Notes: generated from the sequence alone by a model not told the origin. A stretch of DNA of 64,000 nucleotides from Telopea speciosissima (GCF_018873765.1 NC_057925.1:2744927-2808926), one strand, 5' to 3'; counted from the stretch's first letter, positions 1 to 11,681 are shown. Made by a program: numbers and translations.

Positions 1-2061
1 CCCTAGTAAAGCAGAGTCTTCTGAAGTGCACCGATTTTTATTCTTTTGTTTTTTAATGGATTGATAATTACAAAATACTTCTGGGTTACGTAAGGAGACG
101 ATTAGATTCATATCTGGGGAAGATTTCTCTTCTTTTTCTTTCTTTTTTTTTGGGGGGGGGGGGGGAGGAGGAGGGGCTAAAAAAATAAAATTGAGAGGGT
201 TTTTTTTATGGTTGTGGACCATTGCAAGGTTGTAGCATTAAGCAAAATGCTGGTAAGATTAAACGTCACGCCTGCTGCAGTTGCGTACTTGCATTAGCAT
301 GGTCTATCATTTCCTTCTCTAAGGTATGATCCCTTCTCTTCTTTAGTTCTTTTTTTCTTCTTTCTTTCCAGTCTTATTCTTTCCTTTTTCTTCTTTGTTT
401 TTTTCCTTCTTTGTTGTTATTTCCTATTACTGTTTCCATACTATAAGATCATTGGGCCAGTCCAACCATGCTATCACAACTGCATCACTGCCTTCTGAGA
501 GTTACAATCTGGATCATTAGAGCTCGTGGTATGTGTTATCAGTTGTTCGGCATTGATCTTGGTAGTAAATTGCAGCTTCCAGTGAATTTTAGTCCTCAGA
601 ATACCTAAGTCCTCTTGTGTACTAATTTTCTTATTATAAAACCTAACACATTTCCTTTTTCAAAACTTACCGCTGGAGAGAAAGAGACAGAGAGAGAAGA
701 GTGGGGAAACTCATGGTATAGGAATAGCTATACAAAGCAAACCATGAAGCATACTTATGTCCAAAGGAATAGAATAAGCCTCCTTATAACTAGTGTATTG
801 TAACCAAATAACCCTTAGTAATAATATATTGAAGGTAATCCATTAATATATCTTCTTAGTTAAGAGACCATATTCTGTCTTACAAATAAATGCGTCCAAG
901 CATATTATCATCATTTGATTCTTTATCCTTAAATATTTCTGTGTCCACTATAAAATTCTCAATAAGGGGCATAACCTGTACATAGGAGAATAAAGGTCTT
1001 ATGTGGTTACATAACCACTTGGCCAGACACAATTATAATACTGCTAGTCACCCACCCCCTCCCCCTCCCCACACACACACACAGAGGAGCGTGTGTACCT
1101 CGGTGGTTTAACAAATAACTCATGTTATATCAAAGTAGACCTTATAAGAGGCAATCATCCAGCATAAAGATGGGAAGTGATTAAAGGTGAGCAGTTATAA
1201 CCAGACAAACAAGACTGACCCTCACGATAACAAATGCAACCCTAAACTTTGGGCATGTAAAGCATTCTGCTGAATAAGGAAAAATATTAAGCGGACATGA
1301 GGAAGGAATAGCACATTAAAAGACCTCCCACAGCAAGTGCCAAGGGCAGAATTAAATCATGGAATTCCACAAACAGAACAATACAGACCTCCCACAGCAA
1401 GAGCCTAGGGCAGAATTAAATCATGGAATTCCACAAACAGAAGAATACCCATTTAAGGGATAATGTGCACACCAATAACATCAAAATAAACATCATTTCT
1501 ATAGATCCAAAGAGGCACCAACTCCACATACTTGTTTCTTTTTCCTAATGATAAGCATAAGAAAAAGAAAAAAAGAGGGGGTTCCCTATCAAAGAAGAGG
1601 GAAAAACACACTGAATATATCCACAGATTGCAACTGTCATGATCCACAATTCTTAAAGATGCACTTCTAAAAAGCAGCTAAACGAAGGTAGTGTGCAAGC
1701 AAGAAGCATCTATAAATCAAGTATCAACAATATGTGAATAACAGAAACATAGTTATCGTCGTAATTTACATAAACAATGTAAGCAGTCATTCCATAATCC
1801 ATGTACAAGGAACAGCCAAGCATGAATCGTTATCCCCTCCAATTCCTCCAATTCCTCACATGGGGGTGGAAATGACCACCCTACCCCCCCGCCCGAAAAC
1901 ACTGCCAAAGGTGGTGTCCACTTCCCCCTATTAGAGGAATTGGAGGTGCCCGCGAATTGGAGGTGATAATTATACGCCAAGCATGCCCCCATCAAATAGT
2001 TGATAAGCAAGTAGATTCCATATAAAATAAATAACCAATGGGAACATAATTTAATGAAAAC
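1..2061. other. Intronic or intergenic DNA beyond helicase exon 2
   Basis: If the helicase gene is intact this is the start of a long second intron. I searched the minus strand for the next conserved helicase blocks (the ELERG/ATPGR region, DEAD box, SAT motif) and saw none. It contains a G-run near 151-165, a short AC repeat at 1070-1082, and a tandem duplication with a 64-bp period at about 1321-1445. Open frames here look spurious. Confidence 0.6.
1321..1445. repeat. Two-copy tandem duplication, 64-bp period
   Basis: The segment starting gacctcccacagcaag at 1322 recurs at 1386 and continues through ggaattccacaaacag with few differences, so it is a recent local duplication in non-coding DNA. 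Confidence 0.85.
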
Positions 2062-3012
2062 CTGCTGGTTAATAGGTGCTCCTCCATAAGCAACAACCAC
2101 CCTGACGCCAGTTTGATAGGAAAATTTTCTAGCTTCCTCGTGTATCTGCAGAACAATACAAATGTATATGACAACATCATCTGAGTAGATAATAGCATCT
2201 AACAAGAGAATCCATATTGTATGGTATAAAAAAACCTATTAGAAACCAACCTGGCAAGAGAGCTCCCTTGTAGGTGAGAGAATAAGAGCAAGAGGGTACA
2301 CCGTACGTGCTCCACGAGGTCTCTGGGAAAACTGTCCATTCATAATTCCGCTGATAATTGGGAAGCAGAAAGCAGCTGTCTTACCAGACCCCGTCTGCGC
2401 ACATGCCATCAAATCCCTCCCTCCAAGGGAAATTGGAATGGCATGTCGCTGCACAGGTGTTGGCTTCACATATTTGCACCTCCGTATGTTATGATTTAGA
2501 GCTTCACCCAGGTCAATCTCTGCAAAAGTATTCACGGGTGGTGGCACATTATCCCCACTGGTCTCCACCGGAATATCTTCATAGGCATCAAAGTTAATGC
2601 CAGTGTTCTCCTGCTCAACAAATGCTGGCTCTGCATCAACGTCAGCATCATCTCCAAAAGGGTTTACCTCCCGTTCCCTTCCACGATCCCATCCACCACG
2701 ATTGTTGTTCCAACCACCACCACCACCACCAAGTCGTCCGCCACCACCATAGCCAGGCCGTCCCAGATCAGACCTTGGACCGCCCCAACGATTTCCACCT
2801 AAAGCAGCATCATAATTTGGTCGATCATTACCGACGGAAGAGCCATTGAATGCAGGTCCAGAAGGATCAGAAGACGGTGGCCGGTTACGGAGGTGTGGAG
2901 GAACATAAGAAGCTTTTGCAGGACGTGAAGTGCTACCAACCCCGTTATTGGCAGATGAACCTGCAGCTGTGCTCTCAGCTGCAGAGACAGAATCCGCCCA
3001 TGAACTTCGCAT
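2062..3012 (-). CDS. DEAD-box ATP-dependent RNA helicase (Ded1/DDX3 type, plant RH11/37/52 group), 5' part
   Basis: Two coding exons are visible: 3012-2251 (254 codons) and 2145-2062 (28 codons), both phase 0, joined across an intron with GT at 2250-2249 and AG before 2145. The N-terminal region is Gly/Arg/Asn rich and has the conserved YVPPHLR block (residues 36-42) found in Ded1/DDX3 proteins. The catalytic core begins with the Q motif (KPTPVQ), followed by Walker A AQTGSGKT (205-212), motif Ia PTREL (247-251) and the YGG of motif Ib (about 274-276). Family members unwind RNA during translation initiation and mRNP remodelling. The proteins are usually about 600 residues, so roughly half is missing. 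No DEAD box or C-terminal RecA domain was found to the left, so either intron 2 exceeds 2 kb and leaves the window, or the gene is truncated. The start at 3012 gives the family-like SWAD N-terminus. Confidence 0.93.
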
Positions 3013-3660
3013 AATTAGACAATGCTCTCCTTATCCTTCTCTAAAATCGCTTGCAAACCCCAACCAACGGCCCTATCACAACCACGAAACCTCAAGAGCC
3101 AAAGCAATCTGCCTCCCAAAACCAATTATCCTTCTCAAATCCAAAAGACCCAACTTTTTCCACCATCAACGTCCAGTTTTCTCCAAAAAAACCCACAATA
3201 CAAAACCCTAAACACAACCCAAAAAAAGAAAACAACAGGATCAAACCTCAAACAGATATAACCAAAACCAGCTAATGAAAAAAATATATAGGAGGAAAAA
3301 TATACATAAACACTAAATCTGAACAGATAATGCAAGAAGTTGAACAGGGATGTAACCCAACTAGAGAAAAATGAACCTGTTAACCAAAAGCCGTTGCAGA
3401 AGTAGCGTTGAGAAACCCTAATGATTTGCAGACAAAATAATCTGGCGATCGGACAAAACCCTAATAATTTGCAGACAAAATAACCTCGCGATCCAACACG
3501 ACGACCAACGAAATATCTTCTTCAATGATTTCGCTCTCTCTCTCTCTTTCTTTCTACTTATTTTCTTCCCGGTTTCAACTTCCAAACTGTGATTAAAATT
3601 TCGTCGTCTTTTCAAGTTTCCTCTTCTTCAACGAAAAGTATAAAGAGGAAGAAAAGGGTA
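3013..3660 (-). promoter_or_regulatory. 5' leader and proximal upstream region of the helicase gene
   Basis: Read leftward, this holds a pyrimidine/purine-skewed leader and possible 5'-UTR intron signals (a GTTCAT donor near 3378; pyrimidine-rich acceptors near 3045-3060). Such leader introns are usual in this gene group. Short open frames here have no recognisable product. Confidence 0.4.
3413..3497. promoter_or_regulatory. Duplicated telo-box leader repeat (43-bp period)
   Basis: Two tandem copies of a 43-bp block (3413-3455 and 3456-3497) each begin with the telo-box AAACCCTAA (3413-3421 and 3456-3464). Telo-boxes near transcription starts are known from plant translation-machinery genes, which fits a translation-type helicase. 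That it acts here is inference. Confidence 0.55.
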
Positions 3661-3874
3661 GGAATGCTCTCCGTATAAGTTGGGGCTGACGTCATAATTA
3701 AACGAGCGGTCTATAATAAAGTTCCCCCCTTACACGGTGAATCGTAAATACTTGTGTTATAAATATCAACTACCTTTTTTACGAAAATACCCTCATACCT
3801 CCTCAATAATATATTGTTTCCCTGTTTTTTGGGGTAGAAGTCCTCAATAGTCAATACACAACAACCACATAATA

Positions 3875-4625
3875 TCTAAGGGTAAGGGTGTCAATTGGGA
3901 CGGTTCCAAGTATTCGGAACGGGTCTGTACCAGTATCGGTATTAAATGTGTCAATCCCAATACCATCCCATTTACTTAACGAGACCAAACCTAGGTCCCG
4001 ATCCTGATTATCAACGAGATGGGATGGTACTGGTTCCTAAACGGTTCTAAGCCTGGTAGAATAAAGGAGAAAAACTTTAATGGTTTCTAACGAGATGGTT
4101 TCGATAGTAGTGTTGTAGATCTATTCACTATTATGAGATCTAAAGCATTCATTACTTTTGAATACCATGATGAATTGAATTTTTCTTTAAAATCACACAT
4201 ACGCTTCTCAAAATGATGTCAAAAAATTAATAAGGATGAACTAATAAGTCCATATACAATTTTAGTGGTATTACAAAACAAATTATAGAAATAGAATTGA
4301 AGGTTTGGCAGCTGAAACATTCATAACAGAAAATGCCATCCAAATACGTCAAACTTTAGACATAAAACTTGATCAAAATAACATGAAAAATACTCTTTGA
4401 AAGGGTATTGATAGTTATGGTCCCATCCAGTACCTAACTAGTATTTTGGTACCGATACCATTGGGAATCCCGTCCTAAAACTGTCTCTTCCCATTTATTA
4501 TTCGATATCAAAATCAGACCCCAATACCATCCCGTTTATTAATGGGACGGTCCGATACCGGGTTTTAGTGATACGATTGGGACGGTTTCCAGTTCTGATC
4601 CCAAATTGACACCCTTATCTAAGGG
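3875..4625. mobile_element. hAT-type MITE, 735 bp, with 8-bp target duplication
   Basis: The element runs from 3883 to 4617 with terminal inverted repeats TAAGGGTGTCAATT. It is flanked by perfect 8-bp direct repeats TCTAAGGG at 3875-3882 and 4618-4625. An 8-bp duplication with a TA(A/G)GGGTG end is diagnostic of the hAT superfamily. Degenerate inverted homology to the GGGACGGT motif extends inward. No transposase is present, so it is non-autonomous. Confidence 0.85.
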
Positions 4626-5560
4626 TATCATTCCATCGATTCAAACTGGTTTGGATCAGGTCGAACCGATTTTGATTTGTTAAAAAATAACTTGAAACCA
4701 AATTATTAAGGACACTTTTTTGTTTTCAGTCCGTTTGTGTTACTACTAGGCTTGGCTCGGTCTGATTTTGGGCTTACATGTATACATAAGGAAACTAATG
4801 GGAAAATCCTGATTTTATAGTTTCTTATGAGTTTACTATGGGTCTGGTCTCAATTTTTATCACTTTGGTCTGGTTTTTTATTTCAGTTGGTGCATTCGAT
4901 CGATCCGATATATTTTCGATTGGACTGAATCATGTTTGGTTTATTAATAAACCAACCCGAAAACCAATCCGTTAAAGACTTTGTTTTCAATCGCTTTCAA
5001 TTTCTTATTGTTTTTTGTAATCTGGCTACTATTGGGATTAATCCGATATGATAACTCATGGTTTTTTTATTTATTATCTGGTAACTATGGGTCCAAATTC
5101 GAATTTTATCGGGTTAGTTCCAATTTTCAATTTTGATTGATGCATTTGGTCATCCGGTTTGGTTATGATTTCTGCTACTTTCTTAAACCCAACCAAAAAA
5201 AAACAAACCAATAAGGTAACAAATTGGTCCAAAGGAATCTTTCTTTCTTTTATTTGATTTTTTCGTTTGTTATAAGTAGGGGAAGGAGGTTTCCTACACG
5301 GCAAGGTTTAGGGTGCCAAAACAAACGGCTCTCACTTTCCTTTTATATCAAACAAAAGTTTTTCCTAACCACGTGGAAGTGACACCGGCCAATATGGAAT
5401 CGTGGACCTGATATCAGATCCATCTCGAGGCCCACTTTGGGCTTAGCTTTTAACTATCCAATCACTGCTTGACATGCATGCCTCAAACAAGGATTTTTTG
5501 GATAGGAGAGTAACAACCATGAAAAGTGAGGGCGGTTGGATTTAAAACACAAAAATAAGA
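4626..5560. other. Intergenic AT-rich DNA
   Basis: It holds degenerate ggtttggttt/aaccaaacc-type repeats resembling ends of old TIR elements. No gene is recognised. Confidence 0.5.
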
Positions 5561-6010
5561 CTACGTTTGGCAGCAATTACCAAACAAAATTAAAGGGAAA
5601 GGAAAAATTTTCAAACTTAAAAAAAAAGAAATTGTAATCGTTACCCAAATTACTTAAAGTTTATACCATATTTAGTAATGATACATTTTACATGTTATTT
5701 TTATTTTACTTTTTAAATCAAAATCTTCGTATCATTGCAAATGGAAGAAACTTTTGTAATTTTTACTTTAGTGCATCACTAACTCCAAATTATACCATAT
5801 TTGGTTATTAAATTTCACTTTACTTTGCATCTAATTCCTTTTGGTTTAAAAAAGTAAATAAAAATTACATGTAAAATTTAATTACGAAATATGTTAAGAA
5901 ATTTAAGTAATTTATGCAATCATATGGGGTAATGATTGCAAAAGTTTATATTTTAAGTGTGAAAATGTGTACTTCCCTTCCCTTTAATTTTCCTTGCAAC
6001 CAAACATAGC
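5561..6010. mobile_element. MITE with (A)CGTTTGG ends
   Basis: The left end reads ctacgtttggcagc and continues into aattaaagggaaaggaaa; the right end is the inverse (ccctttaattttccttgcaaccaaacatag). The interior resembles the element at 9.75 kb, marking the same family. The target duplication is unclear. Confidence 0.6.
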
Positions 6011-6013
6011 CAA

Positions 6014-6210
6014 AGGAAAATGGATGCAAAGTAAGGTGGAATTTAATAACCAAATATTGAATGATTTGGAGTTACTGATATAGTCATATGGATTTACCAA
6101 AAAAAAAATAAATATAGTCATATGGAGTAATGATTACAAAAAAATTTACTTTAGGTTTGAAAAGTTCATTTTCCTTCCTTTTAATTACCCTTGCAACCAA
6201 ACAAAGCCCA
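6014..6210. mobile_element. Partial second copy of the same MITE family
   Basis: The sequence repeats the interior and right end of the preceding element (tggatgcaaagtaaggtggaatttaat to ccttgcaaccaaacaaagcc) without a clear left terminus, so it looks like a nested or truncated copy. Confidence 0.5.
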
Positions 6211-7306
6211 GAGGAAAACAGTTAAACATTTTATGAAAACAATCAAATCAAAAGATTCAAATGAAATGCTAAAAGCGATACAAACTTTGGTTAAGAAAAT
6301 GGTGAAAACAGTCTATTCTATAGAAGAAAATCAATTAGAAAAAGATAATAATAAGAAACAGTGAGTTTAGAAAACTTGATGAAGATGAAGCGGGGAACTC
6401 AAGTACAGGCGGCCACATTAATGTTGACAAAGCATTCCGCCAATACCAACTGTTGGTTGATTCACAACACTTCCCTAGTATTGTTGCTTTCAATAAACTA
6501 TTTGGGTCAATTTTTTTAGGTAAAAACTATTTGGGTCACTTGCTAAATGCAACCATTATTCCACTGATGTGGTCACCTTTAATTCTTTGATTCATGGCCA
6601 ATGCAATATTAGCCAATGTAAAGAAGTTACATGTTTGCTAAATAAAACGTTGGGACTAGGAGTCTCTCCTAATACGGTTACTTTCAGCATTCTTATAGAT
6701 GGTTTATGCAGGGATGGAAGGACTGAAGATGTAAGGGTATTTATGTAATATCCCTTCTTATGTTTTAATATAATCCTACTTGTATTAATACTTAGGTTAT
6801 GAGGGGCAATCTAGTAATTAGTTCATATGACTTAAACCCTAGATTTTCTATAAATACTAGCTGGAGGCAGCAGTCTAGGTATTCCAAATTAGATACTCAG
6901 GGTGTAATGCTTTAAGCAACCTATTGCTTAAACCCTAAACCCTAATAATCTTAAAGTATTAATGATTTTTAATTTTCTCTCCTCGTTCGTACGATCGACT
7001 TTGGTTTTGGAATTAAGTTTCTGGCTTTGGAGATCGAATTCACGAGTTTGTTTTTTGTGCAATCCGTTGTGGTGTTCTAATCACGTTTCTTCAGTTTGTT
7101 CGTGTGATCGACAAAAGTAAACTGTAGGATTTTACTTTTTTGGAAGCTTTTTATCAAGGCTTTGTTTGATCGATTATGGTCTCGGTCTCACCGCTCAAAG
7201 TAGTTTTGAAAACAAAAGTGAATCACGGTTCTGCCTGATCGTTTTGTCAGAGTATTAAGATAATTGATTGCTTTGATTAGATATTAAAAAAATAATTAAA
7301 AAAAAT

Positions 7307-7560
7307 AATAATACTGGGTTAGATTAAGACCTGACTAAATGGTCTTTAACCCCATCTCCCCCGTAGTTTTGAATGTTCGATCTTTGTTCAATTCCTTTGT
7401 AAGGGCATCTGCCGTATTATCACTTTGATTGATGTGAGATTGAAGGATAATACGGTAGATACCCTTACAAAGCGATTGAACAAAGATCGAACATTCAAAA
7501 CTACGGGAAAGATGGGGTTAAAGAACATTTAGTCAGGTCTTAATCTAACCCAGTATTATT
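7307..7560. repeat. Long hairpin: 115-bp inverted repeat with 24-bp loop
   Basis: The left arm 7307-7421 and right arm 7446-7560 are near-perfect reverse complements (aataatactgggtt opens the left arm and aacccagtattatt closes the right), separated by 24 bp. It sits inside the LTR element. It may be a foldback MITE nested in the element or part of its own structure; a transcript would fold into a long dsRNA stem. Confidence 0.85.
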
Positions 7561-8061
7561 TTGAATTATTCGATCTCATCTAACCTTGGAAAGCATTCGG
7601 GACAGTTTGCATGTTTCAGATAACTTAGTTAGGTTACTAAGTATGGAGGTTTGTGAAACCATTCCAAATTCGATGGTGTAACAAATTTTTCATATGAAGT
7701 TTCCTTACTTTCTTATTCCACAAAGGAATATGAAAATGTCTGATATGTTTCAATGATATTGTGCTAGTCTTTATGTTATTCTAAGTTTGATGACATGTCT
7801 TTCATAGTATAGTGTACCATTCCAAATTTGATGATACAATATAAATCTATGACTGGTATGACGAACACAGTATTCCAAATGGAAACATGATATAGTCCTT
7901 ATGATAGAGACTACATTGGATCGAGTTCTTGTAAATAAACTTGATGATGATGCTTCTTGTTTTTTATTTACCTTCAACCATATATAGAAATGTACTAAGT
8001 TCTTTTTGTTGAACTAGATACTATTGTACAAATGAATGAATTCATATTTGACAAATTACAG

Positions 8062-8129
8062 AGAATGACGAAGATGGAGGAGTACAGTTGAGCCTGGATC
8101 TCGATGATGATGACTTACTTGATGAGTAA
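8062..8129 (+). other. Exon-like acidic C-terminus inside the LTR element
   Basis: After an acceptor-like ttacag at 8056-8061, an open stretch encodes NDEDGGVQLSLDLDDDDLL-DE and then TAA at 8127-8129. Strong acidity and codon regularity suggest a captured host terminal exon. The source gene is not recognised. Confidence 0.3.
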
Positions 8130-9129
8130 AGTCACATGGATTGCAATGACTTTTTCTTTTGATTATTTCTTTTGGCTTAGTCACTTGCATGTGGAACTTC
8201 GGATTTATTGTTGGGTTTAGTTATGATCTAAAACCCTAGTTTTATTTCTTGAAGTTTACTTATTTGTTTTATTGGATTATTGATATTCAACTTATTTAAT
8301 TTATATTGATTCAATTACTGATTTAACAATGGTTTATATACATGCTTGGTGGATATATGTAGAACATAGGAGGAGATTGTAAGGGTATTTATGTAATATC
8401 CATTCATATGTTCTAATATAATCCTACTTGTATTAATACTTAGGATGTGAGGGGCAATCTAGTAAGTAGCCCATATGACCTAAACCCTAGTTTTCCTATA
8501 AATATTAGCTGGAGACAGTAGTCTGGATGTTCCAAACTAGATACTCAGGGTGTAATGCTTTAAGCAACCTATTGCTTAAACCCTAAACCCTAACAGAAGA
8601 ATCTCTTAAGTTTCTTGAATTGATGCTTCAAATTGGGAATTAACCCTAATGTTATCACCTTCTCCTCTTTGATTCATGGCCACTGCAGTTCTGGCCAATT
8701 GGAGGAATTCATTGGGATGCTAAGAAAAATGAGGGAACTCGGAGTCTCTCCTGATGTCGTGATTTATAGCATTTTGGTAGATGGTCTTTGCAACCTAGGA
8801 AGGATTTCTGAAGCAGTTAAGATGTTTAAATTGATGCTCGAAAAGAGATTCGAACTTGAAGTTGCAACTTTCACCACTTGAATGATGGCCTATATAATTC
8901 AGACTAGATGAAAGAAGTAATTGGATCCGTCCTAATATTGTGACATTAGGTGTTTTGGTTGAAGGCATACTCGATCCCAGCCAGTTGAAAGAAGCCATTG
9001 ACTTGTTTACCTATTGATCCTTAGGCTTAGTTTTTTCATAGTATCTTTTCAATTTGCACTTCTCGATGCGTATGACCTAAGTATCACAATATGTTTATTG
9101 CGTAAACTGTTTTTTTTTTTCTTAATAGG

Positions 9130-9250
9130 AGACCAGAAAAAACCTTCCCCCACTGCTCCCCCACCCCAAGAAAAGAAAAGTTATCTATTGTGGTGGATCT
9201 CCGCATACCCTACAATGGTGGAAGCCTCATGCACTAGGTACATCATTTTT
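9130..9250. mobile_element. 3' end of a SINE (partial)
   Basis: Tail-like sequence (ctacaatggtggaagcctc, atgcactaggtacatcattttt) parallels the last 40 bp of the adjacent complete SINE, ending in a T-run. Confidence 0.45.
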
Positions 9251-9251
9251 A

Positions 9252-9422
9252 GAGGGTGGGCCTTGGTGTAACGGTAAGGTTGCTCCATTGTGACCAAGTG
9301 ATCACGGGTTTGAGTCTGGAAACAACCTCTCTGCGAAAGCAAGGGTATGGCTGTGTACATTATGACCCTCCCCAGACCTCGCAATGGCAGGAGCCTTGCA
9401 CATTGGATACGCCCTTTTTTGT
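9252..9422 (+). mobile_element. tRNA-derived SINE (Au-like)
   Basis: It has an A-box-like start (ttggtgtaacggtaagg) and a B-box-like gggtttgagtc, then the typical aacaacctctctgc, cagacctcgcaatggcagg and ggatacgcccttttt tail. This layout, ending in T-runs, matches plant Au-type SINEs. It is not a functional tRNA because no cloverleaf can be completed. Confidence 0.7.
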
Positions 9423-9745
9423 GGTGGATTTGATCACTCTTTTTAAAATAAAATAAAAAAATCGATTTAAATATGACTTACTCTTAGTTGGCATCTTATT
9501 TGTAGAAGCTGGGGATACCATGATTTTATTTTTTTTTTTGGTACTGACCATGAAAAAAGTTTTTAATGACTTATTCGACTAGGCCGATCATTTGGGAGGC
9601 TTTATTGGCATTTATTAATTTTTGAAGCAAAATTGTCTACTTGTTACTGCTTAAAAAACTACTTATTTATTGTGACGGTTATGTATCACTTTGCTCTTAC
9701 ATTAGGCTTATTCTATTAGTTGTCTAGGGATTCAATTAATCACGT

Positions 9746-10092
9746 TGGCTCCGTTTGGTTGCAAGGGGAATTAAAGGGAAGGGAAGTGAAATTTCATACT
9801 TAAAAAATGATTTTTTTTTAATCATTATCCCATGTGACACCATGTGACAATAAATTTAACTCCAAATCATTCCATATTTGGTTATTAAATTTCACCTTAC
9901 TTTGCATCCATTTTCCTTTGGTTTAAAATGTAAAATAAATATTACATGTAAAATGTATCTTTACTAGATATGGTTAGAAATTTAAATAGTTTATACAATC
10001 ACATGGGGTAATGATTACAAAAGTTTCTTTTTTTGGTTTGCAAAATTTCCCTTCCCTTCCCTTTAATTCCCCTTGCAACCAAACGGAACCAT
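9746..10092. mobile_element. MITE, about 345 bp, long terminal inverted repeats
   Basis: The ends are extended inverted repeats: tggctccgtttggttgcaag followed by gggaattaaagggaaggga on the left, and its inverse finishing ccttgcaaccaaacggaacc on the right. No coding capacity. A fragment of the family recurs at 24545-24575. Confidence 0.8.
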
Positions 10093-11567
10093 TAAGAATT
10101 ATGACATCATTTGTTTCATCTATTGTGAGGAACGTAATTGGAATTGTTGGATATTTTTAATTAGGAAGGTGATGGGTTGGGTTGGGAAAGATAAATTACC
10201 ACCCTTAAATCCAAGCTCTACATCGCAATCATTTATACCCTCTTGGTAGTTATAGTTTAAAAAACAACAAAAAAATTTTGTTTATGCTACTTGACAAACT
10301 CAGATTGGTCCGAAATTTTACATGCGAGTTAAGGACCTTGAAGTCTACCTATCCAGAAAGTTTCAGCCTCACTTGACTTGCCACGTGGTGGATCTAGATG
10401 CCTATTAAGGAGATTATTTCCATTATTATGTGTAATAAACTAGGTCCAAAACTAATTAAGAGTTGCAAAATAATCAAATGTTATATTTCTCATCCCCGTT
10501 TTCGCTCCTCAACCCTTGAAAACATATAGAGCTATTCTGACAAACAAACTATAATGTACTTGATTGTGATTAAGGGTATTTTTCGACTTCATACAACAGG
10601 GGGTGAGAGTTAATGATCACTCAAAGTACAATCATAGCAACACATCACCATTGGTGAGAGATGGAAAGAGGAAAACTTAATCATTAGAATTGTTATATGA
10701 TTGTATAAACCAGGCCATAACATTGAATGCTCATTTTGCACTATGAGTGTGCATATTAAGAGTAGACAGAATTCCTTTTGCAAAAAATTCGTTTGAGGTG
10801 GCATAGACTATGCAACTAAGGTCTTTCAATTCCCTAGTACAGAAATGTGATTTGATTCATATTGAAGGAGCTAGAGAATCGGGGGAGACCTAAAATGTCT
10901 CTATGAGAAATGGTGTGGAAAGACATGCATAGCTTATGACTAGTAAATAGTAATGAATATGACTTTGAATAGAACTGATTGGAGAAAAATGATCTATGTA
11001 ATTGACGAAGTTTAGTTGGGATAAAACTGAATTAAATTGAAACATACGATGAAAAATTAATCGTCTCTTTAAAAATTGGTTGCACTCTTGGAGGTGTCCC
11101 AACATTAAAAGATTAGCCATGGGATTTTACAAGACATCATGCGTGGTTGTCAAATTTGCATGTAGTTAAAAATATGAGGCATTGTCAATAGACCCCCTTA
11201 CTCAGGTGGCACATCTATTCGTTCGAATGGTTAGGGTTTTAGTCTCAATAAATTTAATTTTTTTTTTTTTGGGGTGCAATTCAAGGGCCGAATGGCCATC
11301 ATGGCCCCACAAGGAGGCAAAGAGGGGACCCACAAGGGGGGTCAAATATGGTACCAACAGACTCCACTTCTTGGAAAGCAATTAAATGTGGACTAGGTGT
11401 CACTGAGGAGACTTGAACCACCGATCAAGCTCCCGACGCTGTTTCTCCAAAGGAGCAACAAACCAACAAGGCAAACCCTTGATCGACAATAAATTTAATT
11501 GTTTGAATAAAGGGTTGGTGTGTTTTTTTTTTTGGTATGCTTTGATGTCAACAAATTTAACAAGGAT

Positions 11568-11599
<32 letters not shown>

Positions 11600-11646
11600 G
11601 AGAGAGATTTACTTTTTTTAGTGACGATGAAAGCAAAATTCAATCT

Positions 11647-11681
<35 letters not shown>

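Larger units (their letters stand above)
6730..8595 (+). mobile_element. Non-autonomous LTR retrotransposon with 218-bp LTRs inserted in the PPR pseudogene
   Basis: Direct repeats of 218 bp lie at 6730-6947 and 8378-8595. They begin TGTAAGGGTATTTATG; the right one ends CCCTAACA. The element is bounded by 5-bp target duplications GAAGA at 6725-6729 and 8596-8600. A polypurine tract (aggaggaga, about 8369-8377) precedes the 3' LTR. The internal 1430 bp has no gag, protease, reverse transcriptase or integrase, so it must have been mobilised in trans, like TRIM/LARD elements. No standard tRNA primer site was recognised after the 5' LTR. LTR divergence indicates an old insertion. Confidence 0.9.
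6409..9018 (+). pseudogene. PPR-repeat protein pseudogene, split by an LTR element
   Basis: The 5' part (about 6409-6729) encodes PPR helices such as PSIVAFNKLFG and DVVTFNSLIHG, and GVSPNTVTFSILIDGLC. The 3' part resumes at 8601 and encodes NPNVITFSSLIHGHC, GVSPDVVIYSILVDGLC and RPNIVTLGVLVEG, ending near 9018. These match the 35-residue PPR consensus of plant organelle RNA-binding proteins. The halves are separated by the element at 6730-8595. Independent lesions also exist: a frame disruption with an inserted segment near 6510-6538, a 1-base shift at about 8637-8643 (a TAA where GIN would be expected), and a stop at 8879-8881 before the last readable repeat. No start codon or transit peptide is visible. 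Confidence 0.85.

Noticed and set aside
1753..2205. 150-codon minus-strand frame covering helicase exon 2
   Set aside because: Only 2062-2145 is exon; the remainder reads through introns on both sides.
9252..9340. tRNA gene suggested by A- and B-box-like sequences
   Set aside because: No cloverleaf or acceptor stem; the sequence continues into a typical SINE body and T-rich tail.
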